Shown here: one piece after another, positions 10,351 to 20,190 of the stretch
Numbering within the stretch: position 1 is the first letter of the stretch
Layout: each line of letters begins with the position of its first letter
Assembly: GCF_016906535.1 (NCBI RefSeq)
Contig: NC_057383.1
Location: 992,001 to 1,056,000, forward strand
Origin: Rhizoctonia solani
Taxonomy: Eukaryota > Basidiomycota > Agaricomycetes > Cantharellales > Ceratobasidiaceae
DNA: 64,000 nucleotides
Direction: 5' to 3'
Program-made: the position numbers and the translations under genes
The notes under the pieces: generated by a model
What the model was told of the DNA's origin: nothing
What the model saw: only the letters and a program-made list of their open reading frames with translations
The model's database searches: none

Positions 10351-11606
10351 TCCGCAAATTTGTGGCCCGTCTTACCGCATTTGATGCAGAGGCCTTCAGC
10401 CCTGCGGCGGTTCCGCTCCTCCTCGGAGACAAAGTTGGGGTCGCTAGAGAGGCGCCCTGGTCTTGTGGCCTGTTGGCCGGTACTCGCCCCCCTATTGGGG
10501 GTGGTATTGGAGGCACCAGACTTATTACCCTTAGGCGGGTGGCTGGCGCGCTCCTCACGGAGGGCGTTGTCGATGACCAGGGCTGCGTTCTGCAGCTCCA
10601 GGAGGGTAGTTGGGCGCCGCTCTTGAGTGGCAATGAGGCGGCTGACCTCCCAGTGGAGGCCACGTGCAAATTGCCCACGAAGGGCGGCGTCGTTCCAGTC
10701 TAGGTCCATGGCAATGGTCCTAAACTTTGTGATGTACTCAGCACAGGTTCCTGTCTGAGTGAGTTGTGTGATTTGCCGCTCGGCGGCTCGCGTGGCATCC
10801 GGGTTCCCAAATGCAGCCAAAAACTCCGTCTTGAACTCGTCTACCGTTTGGATGAGGGCCCTGTGGGACCCGAGTTGATCAAGGTGGGGGTGAGCCCAGG
10901 CTCCTGCTACGTCCTTCATGTTCATTAGGAGGAACGACAGAACCTCCTGATCCGTGGGGAACATCCGTTGGTTCAGACGTACCCATGCCAACATCCGTGT
11001 AAGCCATTGGCGGGCTTCATTCCCTATCTTCCCTGTATAGGCGTCAGGGTGGTCCACCTTGACCGGGGCTTGATAAGTGGCTACAGGGGCCACTGGTTGT
11101 GGGACTTGGGGGGATTGGAGCCGGATAGGCGTAGGTGCAGGGGGAGTTTGGACTTGCGGGGGAGCTTGGACGGGCATTGGTTGGGCAAAGACGGGGGGAA
11201 CCTTTGTGGGGTTGGCCCAGGCAACAAGGGGCGCACTAGGCGCTGGAAGAGGGTCGGTTTTGGGTAGGGGCCTGGGCGTGGCCTCAATTGCCGGAGGTTT
11301 CCGGTCTTCTGGTGTGTGTGGGGTTCCACCCCTAGCCTTGATGCAAGTGAGGGTTTGGTCGACTGCTCCCATCCAGTCTCGGGCTTCCTTGTTGACTTCC
11401 TTGATTTCCTCGAGTTCCTGCTTGAGCCGGATGACTTGGTTTTGCAATCCCAGGAGGAGGGAGATTGCGCGGCTGAGGGATATTTCCCCATAGACCTCTG
11501 GTTCGAGGCTCCCTGACTCATCGGCGGTTGCCTGAAGAGTGGGTCCCAACTCTCCTTGATCGAGAGGGGATTGGGGACGAGCGGTGCTCCGGGAACGGGT
11601 TGCCAT
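10251..11606 (-). CDS. Gag polyprotein with CCHC zinc knuckle
   Basis: The first ATG in frame gives about 451 codons (11606 down to the TAA at 10251-10253). The open frame runs further up to a TTG at 11729, but an in-frame TAA lies just beyond it. A coiled-coil stretch sits near residues 40-80 (RLKQELEEIKEVNKEARDW), then a proline-rich linker. The retrotransposon capsid domain follows (ARQWLTRMLAWVRLNQ ... FKTEFLAAFGNPD), and a canonical CX2CX4HX4C knuckle (CIKCGKTGHKFAEC) lies near the C-terminus. It forms the particle and binds element RNA. The stop is preceded by a -1 slippery heptamer, so pol is made as a Gag-Pol fusion. Confidence 0.9.
   Translation of the reverse strand: MATRSRSTARPQSPLDQGELGPTLQATADESGSLEPEVYGEISLSRAISLLLGLQNQVIRLKQELEEIKEVNKEARDWMGAVDQTLTCIKARGGTPHTPEDRKPPAIEATPRPLPKTDPLPAPSAPLVAWANPTKVPPVFAQPMPVQAPPQVQTPPAPTPIRLQSPQVPQPVAPVATYQAPVKVDHPDAYTGKIGNEARQWLTRMLAWVRLNQRMFPTDQEVLSFLLMNMKDVAGAWAHPHLDQLGSHRALIQTVDEFKTEFLAAFGNPDATRAAERQITQLTQTGTCAEYITKFRTIAMDLDWNDAALRGQFARGLHWEVSRLIATQERRPTTLLELQNAALVIDNALREERASHPPKGNKSGASNTTPNRGASTGQQATRPGRLSSDPNFVSEEERNRRRAEGLCIKCGKTGHKFAECRTGWKATPKEEGVKKEAAKIGKESGPKSGKD
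10257..10263 (-). other. -1 ribosomal frameshift heptamer
   Basis: On the minus strand the gag frame reads TCG GGA AAA GAC TAA, which holds G GGA AAA, a canonical X XXY YYZ slippery site. Slipping -1 leads directly into the protease frame. The gag stop is only 4 nt downstream, and a GC-rich stretch that could fold follows. Confidence 0.75.
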
Positions 11607-12104
11607 TTCATGAGGATATGAACGGCCTTGGTGGGAAGTGGCACGTTGGGAGGCGCGGGAGGAAGCGCGAGAGGGGGTGCGTGACGTAATGATGGGCGAA
11701 GTAGGGGGTAATGGGGGCTGTGTAGCCAAGGGTGCCTGTATCAGGACTTATGGGGCGCTTTATTGTTCTGGCGCTAAGAGCTTGCGTCAACCGCCTAGCG
11801 TTGGACAGTCCCTATTGACCAATCAACTGCCGTGTACGGGCGTGATGTGGAACGGGTTTTCTGCAAGCGGGTGGATCTGCTGACTAGCTCCGCTGACAAA
11901 GGGTGCGGTGACCGGTGGTAAGCGGACGATCAGGATCCGTCTGCCTTATAGCAATTTGGTACTACCTGGGGCCGACGCTAGTTTGATTATTGATAGCAAA
12001 AGGCAAGCCCGATCAGGTGATTTCCCTTGTGCTAGTACAGGGGACCTTCTTGTTTGTCGAGACTGAGTAGGGTGTGCTTGTGGGCACGGTTTGCAACCGA
12101 CTTA

Positions 12105-12117
12105 AGGTCGATTACCT
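12105..12117 (-). other. Primer-binding site, self-priming type
   Basis: On the minus strand this 13-mer AGGTAATCGACCT starts 2 nt after the 5' LTR. It does not begin with TGG as a tRNA-primed site would. It is the exact reverse complement of 12370-12382 inside the LTR, so the RNA 5' end can fold back on it. Confidence 0.8.
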
Positions 12118-12119
12118 AG

Positions 12120-12704
12120 TGTCCTAGACGTCTGTAAGGACGTCAAGGAGGAGGGCGCTTGCGGCCGGATGTATCTAAGTAAAGAACCGCGTAAGGCGGC
12201 GGCAAGCTATCCTACGGCGACGACCAGCTATACTACGGTGACCAAGGCCGTAAGGGCGATGACCAGCTATGTAACTACAGCAAGAAAGCCGCTTAAGGCG
12301 GTGTGGACTAAGTAGCTAAGTAGGGTTACTGGGCTTAAGGCCCTCGTACAGTGATGGGGATGCAACAAGAGGTAATCGACCTGGGTGTTACCATGGTCGG
12401 TTGGCCTCCTTATATATTCTACAGACAAGCTATTTACAATTACATTATATCCAATACCGTATCAAATAAGAACCCTGCTCCGCAGTCGTCCTTACTCATG
12501 CATACGTGTCACTGACGTGTCATAATGATGTCATCAGGTGGAGGTGGCTACGTGTGCTGAGGTAAGCGCGGGTGGGGACGTGGCTTGGCGCTTAGCGTAT
12601 GGTATAAGCGCCAATGTCACGTGATTGAAAATGTTCTCCGATTGCCTTTGTTCAAATTCGAGAAATTGGGAATAAATTCCCTGGTATCGATTGTGTCTAC
12701 GACA
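12120..12704 (-). repeat. 5' LTR of family A element
   Basis: 585 bp. It differs from the 3' LTR at 12145, 12586 and 12649. Each difference turns CpG into TpG or CpA. Confidence 0.95.
12370..12416 (-). promoter_or_regulatory. LTR promoter: TATA box and RNA 5' end
   Basis: A TATATA box lies at 12411-12416 on the minus strand. About 30 nt downstream, at 12382, begins the 13-mer AGGTCGATTACCT that pairs with the primer-binding site. The spacing is that of a pol II TATA box to its start site, so 12382 is the likely first transcribed base. An equivalent arrangement is present in the 3' LTR (primer 6494-6506). Confidence 0.7.
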
Positions 12705-13128
12705 CATGACCTTCATTGGCATGACATAATTTTTTACTATTTTCTACCTTTTTTCTGAGACAGTTTCCTTTTTTGGTATATATTTATGACTCATCAAGAT
12801 CATGTGACATATTTGATATATGATGTGAAATTGTAAATGACTCATTATTTAGTACTGTTGTTTTTGATGTGGCTCACTTCATGTATATAACCCAGGTCAA
12901 GTTGCCACTAGAACAGCAAGACTTGACCTCTTTGTCAATTCACCTTAGCTCTTACACACCCTTAGTCCAGGCCCCTAGTTGGCCATTAGTGCTCATTACT
13001 TAAACCATAACCCTAGGCCCTTGTTGCCTCTTGTTACACTCCCTTAAAAGATACCATTGGGATTGCCTGAATTTTCCCTATTTTTTAGTATTTTTTGGAC
13101 TCATATCTTTACTTTTTCAATCACGTGA

Positions 13129-14244
13129 TGTCCTAGACGTCTGTAAGGACATTGAGGGCGCGGGCGCTTGTGGCTGTGTGGAATACAAGTTAAAACTGCT
13201 TAAGGCAGAGGAGTCTACCCTATGACGTCTAACTACTAACTAACAATGTCCAAGGTGTCAGAGCCAACAACTACCAAAGGGTAATCCTAACAAGCTATTG
13301 CCTAATATAGGACTTATCAGCAAGTAGGGCCTAACAATGCTCAAGGCAAAGCCAGGAAAGGGTAGGACAAGACCTATATAAAGTAAAGTGCACTAATGCT
13401 GTTAAGACAGCAGGGCAAGGAACCTTTGACAGGGACTGGTATGCTCTCAGGCAATACTCTTAAGTGTATGTCTTAGGGTAGGTAGGTGTGGAAGGGGATA
13501 AGAGGTTGAGTTCTGAGGCTTAAGGCTCTCAGAACCCTCCTTATATATTCAACAGAGAAGGGGAAGAGTAATTACATGTACAAACATAACAACAAAGATA
13601 AGGTCACATGACCAGAGATAAGAAAGACATGATCACATGACTAAAGGTCATGTGATGAGATTACATAATAAGCGCTCAGCGCCTAAATAGCATAAGGATG
13701 CATATATCCATAAATCTTCATTAAAATAGCGCATATATTCACTATTTCTTTGACTTAGTGGATTTTAAGGTGGTCACGCCTCTAGGGCATGACACAAGGC
13801 CTTAAGGGCAATGGCAAGCTACATAAGTACAGTGGAGTTGACGCTTAAGGCGTTGTATCTACTTAGTGGATCTGGCTGTAAGGCCTTGTACAGTGGTAGA
13901 GGGTGACAAGAGGTAATTGACCTGGGTGTTACCATGGTGGTTGGCCTCCTTATATATTCTAAGGAACAGCTATTTACAAATACATGATGTCCAATTCCTA
14001 ATCCAATAAGAACCCTGCTCTGCAGTTGGTCTTACTCATGCATACGTGTTATTGACGTGTCATGATGACGTCATGGGTTGAGGTGGCTATGTATGCTTGA
14101 GTTAAGCGCAGATGGGGACGTGGCTTGGCGCTTAATGTATGGTATAAGCGCCAAAGTCACATGATCAAAAAAGTAGACCATTTGCCTTTGTTTAAATTCG
14201 AGAAAATTGGAATAAATTCCGTGGTATTGATTGTGTCTACAACA
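13129..14244 (-). repeat. Diverged solo LTR of family A, interrupted
   Basis: Two parts, 13129-13255 and 13800-14244, together match the family A LTR with many C-to-T and G-to-A changes. Flanked by CGTGA (13124-13128 and 14245-14249). It retains the TATA box and a diverged self-primer (AGGTAATTGACCT). Confidence 0.9.
13256..13794 (-). repeat. Solo LTR of family B
   Basis: 539 bp, TGTCAGAGCC to GGGCATGACA, flanked by CAAGG at 13251-13255 and 13795-13799. It is inserted inside the family A solo LTR, the innermost of four nesting levels. Confidence 0.92.
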
Positions 14245-14454
14245 CGTGATCTTGGCGCTTATCTATGCCAAGATGCCATGCCAAGGGCGCTTAGGAGAAA
14301 TCCATGCTTCTGCACAGCCTGCAGCACTCTTCTCATTTCACATGGACTCTTCTTTTTCACACAAGCACAGACCATGTAATTAGTTAAGAGTTGTCTATAT
14401 ATACTGCAGGAAAACTGCTTGGAGATCCCAAGTCAATTTTACCTTGTCTCTTAC

Positions 14455-15016
14455 TGTTACAACCCTCTAAACATATACCATCAGAATTGCTTGAATTTTC
14501 TCTATTTTTTAGTATTTTTTACGAACTCATATCTTTACTTTTCCAGTCACGTGATCTCGGCGCTTATTATGCCAAGATGCCGCGCCAAGATGCCGTGCCA
14601 AGGGCGCTTAGGAGAAACCCACGCTTCTACGCAGCCTGCAGCACTCTTCTTACTTTACAATATGTACTTCTCTTTCTCACGCGCACAGACCATGTAGATA
14701 GCGCCCCTTGTCTATATATACAGCAGGAAAATTGCTTGGAACCACCAAGTCAATTTTACCTTGTCTCTTACTCATTAGAGAAGGTAGCCAGCCAGCTAAG
14801 TAGCAGGCCCCCTAAGTAGTTCACACGCTCACCCCTTACATTTACCTACCACACCTCCCAGGCCTAAGGCCCCATTGTCCTCAGTAGATAGTAGTAGACC
14901 GCCTCAAGCAGTAGTAGTATAGCCTAGGATAGTAGATTACATAAGTTGCCTGTAGTAGTACAGCCTTAAGCGCCCGCTCCCACTAGCGTGTACCCACCTT
15001 ACAGTGGTGTACAACA
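14455..15016 (+). repeat. Solo LTR family C, copy 3
   Basis: 562 bp, TGTTACAACC to GTGTACAACA, flanked by CTTAC (14450-14454 and 15017-15021). It is inserted into another LTR of its own family. Confidence 0.92.
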
Positions 15017-15715
15017 CTTACCCATTAGAGAAGGTATCCAGCCAGCTAAGTAGCTGGCCCCCAGTAGTCAATCACACTTACCCCTTTTATCTCACTCACC
15101 ACACCTCTGGGGCTAAGCCCCCATTGTTGCCAGTAGTAGTTAGTACAGCGCCTTAAGCGCTAAGCAGTTCAGTAGTTTAGGCCTAGATAGTAGATTAGAT
15201 CAGCAGTGTTTGTAGTAGTACAGCCACAAGCACCTGCCACTAGCAAGTAACCCACCTTACAGTGTGGTTACAACACCTCTCTACCCTCATCCACACCCCT
15301 TGGGCCCTTGTTGTCCCTCTACCAGCTTCATTGTCCATTGGTGATAGGGCCACAGATGTTAAGTCTCCTTGTACCATAGGTCCAAGCTGAGTTGTGACAC
15401 ATACTTATTTAAGGGATGGGAAAGCATACATCACCCACATCAAAGGCCAAGATAGCCACCCTAGTAGAGCATATGGATCTCAACTATGAGGAGGTGGCAG
15501 AGCAGGTTGAGAGGAACCCTACAACAGTCCCTTGTATATACAAACAGTACCAGAAAACCCATGACTGTAATCATGTGGAGCTGCAGAGTGGTTGTCCATG
15601 CAAATTAACCAAAGCCAATGCTCAATTTGCAGCCTTCAAGATCAACAGTGGCAGCACAGCTGATGCCACCCAACTTCAATGGAAATTTTTCCCCCAAGTT
15701 TTGGCCAATACTGTC

Positions 15716-16149
15716 TGTCATAACCCATATCTGGAAAGGTTATTACCATATATATCCACTGTCAAAGATATATAGTATATGTGATGCACAGTGATATATG
15801 AATAATATATATTGCTGGGGGATGTTGCACTCCCCCTGCCCCCCTAGCTGCAGACCAATGTTAAGGGAGTCTGCAGGCAAGGTCTGAATATTATATTATT
15901 ATAGAAGAGATTATGTCATCCCCCCCACCTCAAATCTGTAGTAGTTTAGTATAGTATTTGATATAGGACTGGAGGGGGGGAGGTCATGTGACCCTGGTGG
16001 ACTGTCAGTCTCTAAGTAATGAGTGCTTGGAGTAATGACAGTTCTGACTGCATATATGTGAGTATATGCGGCCTTCTAAAGACTGCAGAATATCCTATTA
16101 GTAGGTAGCTTGGTCAGGAGACATGCCAGCAAAGGCATGGGTCATGACA
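15716..16149 (+). repeat. Solo LTR family D, copy 2
   Basis: 434 bp, TGTCATAACCC to GGTCATGACA, flanked by CTGTC (15711-15715 and 16150-16154). Excising it restores the transposase frame exactly, which proves both boundaries. Confidence 0.9.
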
Positions 16150-16335
16150 CTGTCAGGAGAAGGTTAAAGGAACAAGGCTTAGATAACTATGCAACACATC
16201 AGGTCCCTAGTTTGACCACCAAGAATATCCAACAGCAACTAGAATGCAGGGAGGACATGATTTCTTGGACCCAGGAAAACTGGGCTGCAGTCATTTACTT
16301 GGATGCCTCTCAATTCAAGGTCTTTGGCTCCAATG

Positions 16336-16896
16336 TGTTACACTCCCTTAACATATACCATTAGAACTGCCTGATTTTTCTGATATTTCTACTATTTTTT
16401 CCAAACCTTTTATCTCATGTTTTCAAATCACATGATCTTGGCGCTTATTATGCCAAGATGCCACACCAAGATGCCGTGCCAAGGGCGCTTAGGAGAAATC
16501 CATGCTTCTGCGCAGCCCACAGCATGCTTCCTTTTTCACATGTAGCCTTCTATTCACACACACAGACCACATGTATTTAGCAGCCTTTTCTATATATACA
16601 GCAGGGAAATTGCTTGGAAACCCCAAGTCAATTTTACCTTGTCTCATATCCATTGAGGAGGCAACCCAGCCAGCTAAGTAGTTGGCCCCAATCATCAGAA
16701 GTGACTTACCCCTATCTCACCTACCACACCTCCCAGGCCTAAGGCCCCTTTGTTGTCAGTAGTTAGCAGTAGGACACCATAAGCATTGATAGTATAGCCT
16801 TAGATACATAGTTAGAAAAGCAGTGCCTGTAGTAGTAGTATGGCCTTAAGTGCCCGCCCCCACTAGCAAGTACCCACCTTATAGTGGTGTACAACA
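16336..16896 (+). repeat. Solo LTR family C, copy 4
   Basis: 561 bp, flanked by CAATG (16331-16335 and 16897-16901), inserted in the Tc1-like transposase just after its first catalytic Asp block. Confidence 0.92.
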
Positions 16897-17243
16897 CAAT
16901 GCTTGTCAACATGTTTGGAGGATGCTAGGAGAAGCTCTGGACCCCAAAAAAACTAGGAAAAAAGTCATACATGGTGGGGGAGGAGTGATGGTCTGGGGCT
17001 GCATTACAAAATGGGGTGTGGGCCAGCTTTGTTGCATCAATGAAAAGCTCACATCTCCAGGGTATGTCTGGATCTTGACAGACAAGCTTCTTGGGACTCT
17101 CACCAACAAGAATATTGATTCCCACAGCATTTACTTCCAGTGTGACAAAGATTGGAAGCAATGGACCAACCTAGTCATGAACACACTTGATGAGCATGGC
17201 ATTGATTCCCTTCTCTGGCCAGCCAACAGCCCCAATATGAATA

Positions 17244-17805
17244 TGTTGTAACTGCACTGTAAGGTGGGTTGCTTGCTGGTGGGATGGGCACTTAAGTCCA
17301 TACTACCACAGGACAGTGCTGACTAATCTAGGCTAACTACTGTACTATGATGTGTAAGGCATCCTACTACTAACTACTGGCAATGGTGGAGGGCCTTAGG
17401 CCAGTGAGGGTGGTGTAACTTCTGAGACTACTGAGTGGGGGGCTTATACTATGGCCTGAACTACTTAGCTGGTGAGGTACCTGTCTAGGATGAGAGACAA
17501 GGTAAAATTGACCTGGGGTTTCCAAGCAATTTTCCTGTTGTTTATATAACAAGAGAGGCTAAATACATGTGGTCTGTGCGTGTGTGAATAGAAGACTACA
17601 TGTGAAATAAGAAGTGTGCTGCAGACTGCACAGAAGCATGGATTTATCCTAAGTGCCCTTGGCACAGCATCTCAGTGCAGCATCTTGGCATAATAAGTGC
17701 CAAGATCACATGATTAAAAAGTAAAAGATATAGAGTCCATAAAAAATAGTAGAAATATCAGAAGAATTGTCCAAATTCTATGGTATAAGTTAAGAGGGTG
17801 TAACA
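17244..17805 (-). repeat. Solo LTR family C, copy 5 (inverted)
   Basis: 562 bp, read on the minus strand TGTTACACCCTC to GTTACAACA. Flanked by GAATA (17239-17243 and 17806-17810), inserted in the same transposase. Confidence 0.92.
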
Positions 17806-18283
17806 GAATATCATTGAGAACCTATGGGACCATCTGGACTGCAAATTTTATAAACAGGTTCCACCACCCACAAATCCAAAGGTACTCTAGACTTATTTGG
17901 AGGAGGAGTGGAAAAAGATTGACCAGAAGTATATTGATTCACTTTATGATTCAATTCCCATGAGTATTCAGCAAATTGTAGAGCAGAAGGGTGGCAACAC
18001 TGAGTATTAATTGTGTATTTTTTTCCTTGACTTGTTCTGCCTGTATGTTCTGTTCTTGTGTTGTGTTTGCATTGCTTACAAAAGTTTTGCAGGTGCTTCA
18101 GACTGTATTTTGACCATAGTTACATGTATTCTTCACTAATTTGACTGTGATTTTGTCTGTATATCCTACCTAACAATCTGAATTTGCTGCAATCTTTTGC
18201 TTGAATTTGGCTAATTTATTTTGCTTGTTGCAGTTGTTTGTTGTTATTGCAATCATGTGCTGCAAAGGTTTTGGCACCCTGTG

Positions 18284-18963
18284 TAGCATTGGGTTCATAA
18301 GACCCTTTACTTACCTAGTAGTTGCAGTAGTATAGCAGCTCATTGGCCTTGGGCCTCCCTCCACCATAGATAGACACTGTCATAAACAGAGGAAAATAGA
18401 ACTAGCTGGAATTGAACCAGCTTGACCACTAAGCCATAGAGCCCTATTATTCCTCTGCTGACAACCCATGATTACACCTGCTACCCCCCAAATTTGGGCT
18501 TGGGCCAGCATGCAACCACCTGTACTGGTCATGTGACTGTGTCCAGGACAGACACCTCCATGCCACCCTAAGTGGTCCTCCCCTCAGTAGTTTAGCCTTA
18601 GGGTAGATTTCTCATTGTAGTAGTGCAGCCACAAGCACCCATCCACTAGCAAGTGATTGTTACACCCTTACAAAATATACCACCAGAATTGCCTCTTTTT
18701 TCTAATATTTCTACCATTTTTTACAAACTCTTTATCTTTATTTTTCCAATCATGTGATCTTGGCACTTACCATGCCAAGGACGCCTAGATAACAGATATG
18801 CTTCTGCACAGTTTGCAGCTCAATTCTCATTTCACATCTTACTTCCTTCTCTCACAGCTTATCAATTTGTAATTAATAGTTCTTGTGTATATATACAGCA
18901 GGAAAATTGCTTGGAGACACCAAGTCAATTTTACCTTGTCTACAATCACAGACAGGTACCCAT
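18284..18963 (+). repeat. Family C LTR fragments
   Basis: Two broken family C pieces. The 3' part of one runs to about 18657, and the 5' part of another starts TGTTACACCC at 18658 and includes the TATATATACAGCAGG box near 18890. The first piece is interrupted by element T copy 2. Neither has a matching duplication, so later rearrangement is likely. A tail of the second piece may be the block at 20141-20190. Confidence 0.6.
18378..18550 (-). mobile_element. 173-bp LTR-like element T, copy 2
   Basis: Inverted copy, exactly 173 bp, flanked by GACAC (18373-18377 and 18551-18555). Inserted in a family C LTR fragment. The A-box-like and B-box-like words are intact (B box GGTTCAATTCC). Confidence 0.88.
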
Positions 18964-19150
18964 GTCATGAGCCACACCCCTATTATGCCCCTTATACACA
19001 TACCAGGGCATTCATGGTACACACTACAACCACTGGAAACATGCATATACCTTATGGTTGACATGGCTGGACTTGGTGATATTCTCTAAGTCCAGGTCAC
19101 ATGACCTCCCCCCCCTCCAGTCCTTTATCAAATACTATACTAAACTACTA

Positions 19151-19739
19151 CAGTCAACGCCCTCTCCATGCTTGTTGATGGGCTCCAATTCAAATGCATG
19201 TTTCTAGGAAAAGAAGGGGGTGTTTTTTGCTCAATCAGTAGATTAATAATCAGCTGCTTTCTTGTTTCTGAGGGGTTGCACACAAGCAAATGGTACAAAG
19301 AGATGCATTGCTTAAGCCACATAATCTATATGTGTATTAATTGCAAGGAGGGACTAAAGGAGCAACATTTTTACAAGATCAGACATGATTGGGCTTTTAT
19401 GGAAGTTGATTAACACCCAATGCATTGATGTTGACTGGATTGCAAAGCATATATTCACTAGTGATATCTAAAAAAAGATGCAAAAAAGAGAGAAAATTAC
19501 AAAGACAAAGCAATTGTGGTGGCAAGATTGAGACATGTATTCACAAGAGCTCTGCTTAAATACAGGAAAGTGTAATTTTTTTTGCTGTACCCAGAGGCTG
19601 TTGGTTGTTGTGCCTAATGGGGATAGCGGCTGTGGCACAGAAACAGCTAGAAAGCAAAGTCATGAAATTGCAAACCTGTTGTCAGCTAGAAACCAAAACA
19701 CAAGCATCCAGAGGGAGAGCATGGAGAGGGCATCAACTG
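19151..19739. mobile_element. Non-autonomous pogo-like DNA transposon
   Basis: 589 bp with terminal inverted repeats: left CAGTCAACGCCCTCTCCATG, right (reverse complement) CAGTTGATGCCCTCTCCATG. It is flanked by TA on both sides. CAGT ends with TA duplication are typical of pogo/Fot1 elements. No transposase domain remains. It is inserted in family D copy 3. Confidence 0.85.
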
Positions 19740-19885
19740 TATGGATTTGAGGTGGGAGGGGATGACATAATCTCTTCTGTAAGAATATAATATTCAGACC
19801 TCACCTGTGGGCTTTAACATTGGCCTGCAGCAAAGGGGGTGGGGGGAGTGCAACATTCCACAGCAACATATACTATTCATATGAC

Positions 19886-20058
19886 TGTCCTGGACACAGT
19901 CACATGACCAGTACAAGTGGTTGCATGCTGGCCCAAGCCCAAATTTGGGGGGTAGCAGGTGTAATCATGGGTTGTCAGCAGAGGAATAATAGGGCTCTAT
20001 GGCTTAGTGGTCAAGCTGGTTCAATTCCAGCTAGTTCTATTTTCCTCTGTTTATGACA
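19886..20058 (+). mobile_element. 173-bp LTR-like element T, copy 3
   Basis: Exactly 173 bp, flanked by ATGAC (19881-19885 and 20059-20063), inserted in family D copy 3. Confidence 0.9.
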
Positions 20059-20190
20059 ATGACTGTGCATCATATATACTATATATATCTTTGACAGTGG
20101 ATATATATGGTAATAACCCTTCCAGATATGGTTTATGTCAAGTACAGCCTCAAGCACCCACCCACTAGCAAGTAACCCATCTTGCAGCTG

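Larger units (their letters stand above)
6244..12704 (-). mobile_element. Complete Ty3/gypsy chromovirus, family A
   Basis: A 6461-bp element with 585-bp LTRs at 6244-6828 (3') and 12120-12704 (5'), flanked by CATGA at 6239-6243 and 12705-12709. In order on the minus strand: 5' LTR, self-priming type primer-binding site, gag with zinc knuckle, protease, reverse transcriptase, RNase H, integrase, chromodomain, polypurine tract, 3' LTR. The integrase upstream of the RT-RNaseH-IN end and the C-terminal chromodomain define a chromovirus. The two LTRs differ at only three positions, so it inserted recently. It keeps CpG dinucleotides, unlike the older elements around it. One frameshift at 9744-9747 breaks pol. 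Confidence 0.95.
13032..15275 (+). repeat. LTR family C, copy 2, with nested LTRs
   Basis: Starts TGTTACACTCCC and ends GGTTACAACA, flanked by CCTCT at 13027-13031 and 15276-15280. It is inserted in the LTR of element E. It is itself split by an A-type solo LTR (13129-14244, which holds a B-type solo LTR) and by another family C LTR (14455-15016). Confidence 0.9.
6236..15399 (+). repeat. 3' LTR of element E, heavily interrupted
   Basis: Starts TGTCATGA directly after the polypurine tract of element E and ends GTTGTGACA at 15399. The LTR itself is only about 450 bp: 6236-6243, about 12710-13031 and about 15281-15399. The rest is inserted material: the complete family A element (TSD CATGA) and the family C LTR at 13032-15275 (TSD CCTCT), which carries further nested LTRs. 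Confidence 0.75.
15416..18005 (+). pseudogene. Tc1/mariner transposase, broken by three LTRs
   Basis: Reading across the insertions gives one transposase. It has an N-terminal helix-turn-helix (KAKIATLVEHMDLNYEEVAE) and LANTVRRRLKEQGL once the LTR at 15716-16149 is removed. YLDASQFKVFGSN carries the first catalytic Asp, and GGGGVMVWGCI and LLWPANSPNMN carry the block around the last acidic residue. The C-terminal part resumes at 17806. The three inserts are family D (TSD CTGTC), family C (TSD CAATG) and inverted family C (TSD GAATA). An in-frame stop also lies near 17890, and the usual DN pair after the Q is DK. The 3' inverted repeat end (TTGGCACCCTGTG) is at 18270-18283 followed by TA; the 5' end is missing next to the LTR of element E. 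Confidence 0.85.
18963..20140 (-). repeat. Family D LTR copy 3, interrupted
   Basis: Inverted copy. The 5' part of the LTR lies at about 19742-20140 and the 3' part at 18963-19150. It is split by a pogo-like element and by element T copy 3. The outer ends carry no matching duplication. Confidence 0.6.
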
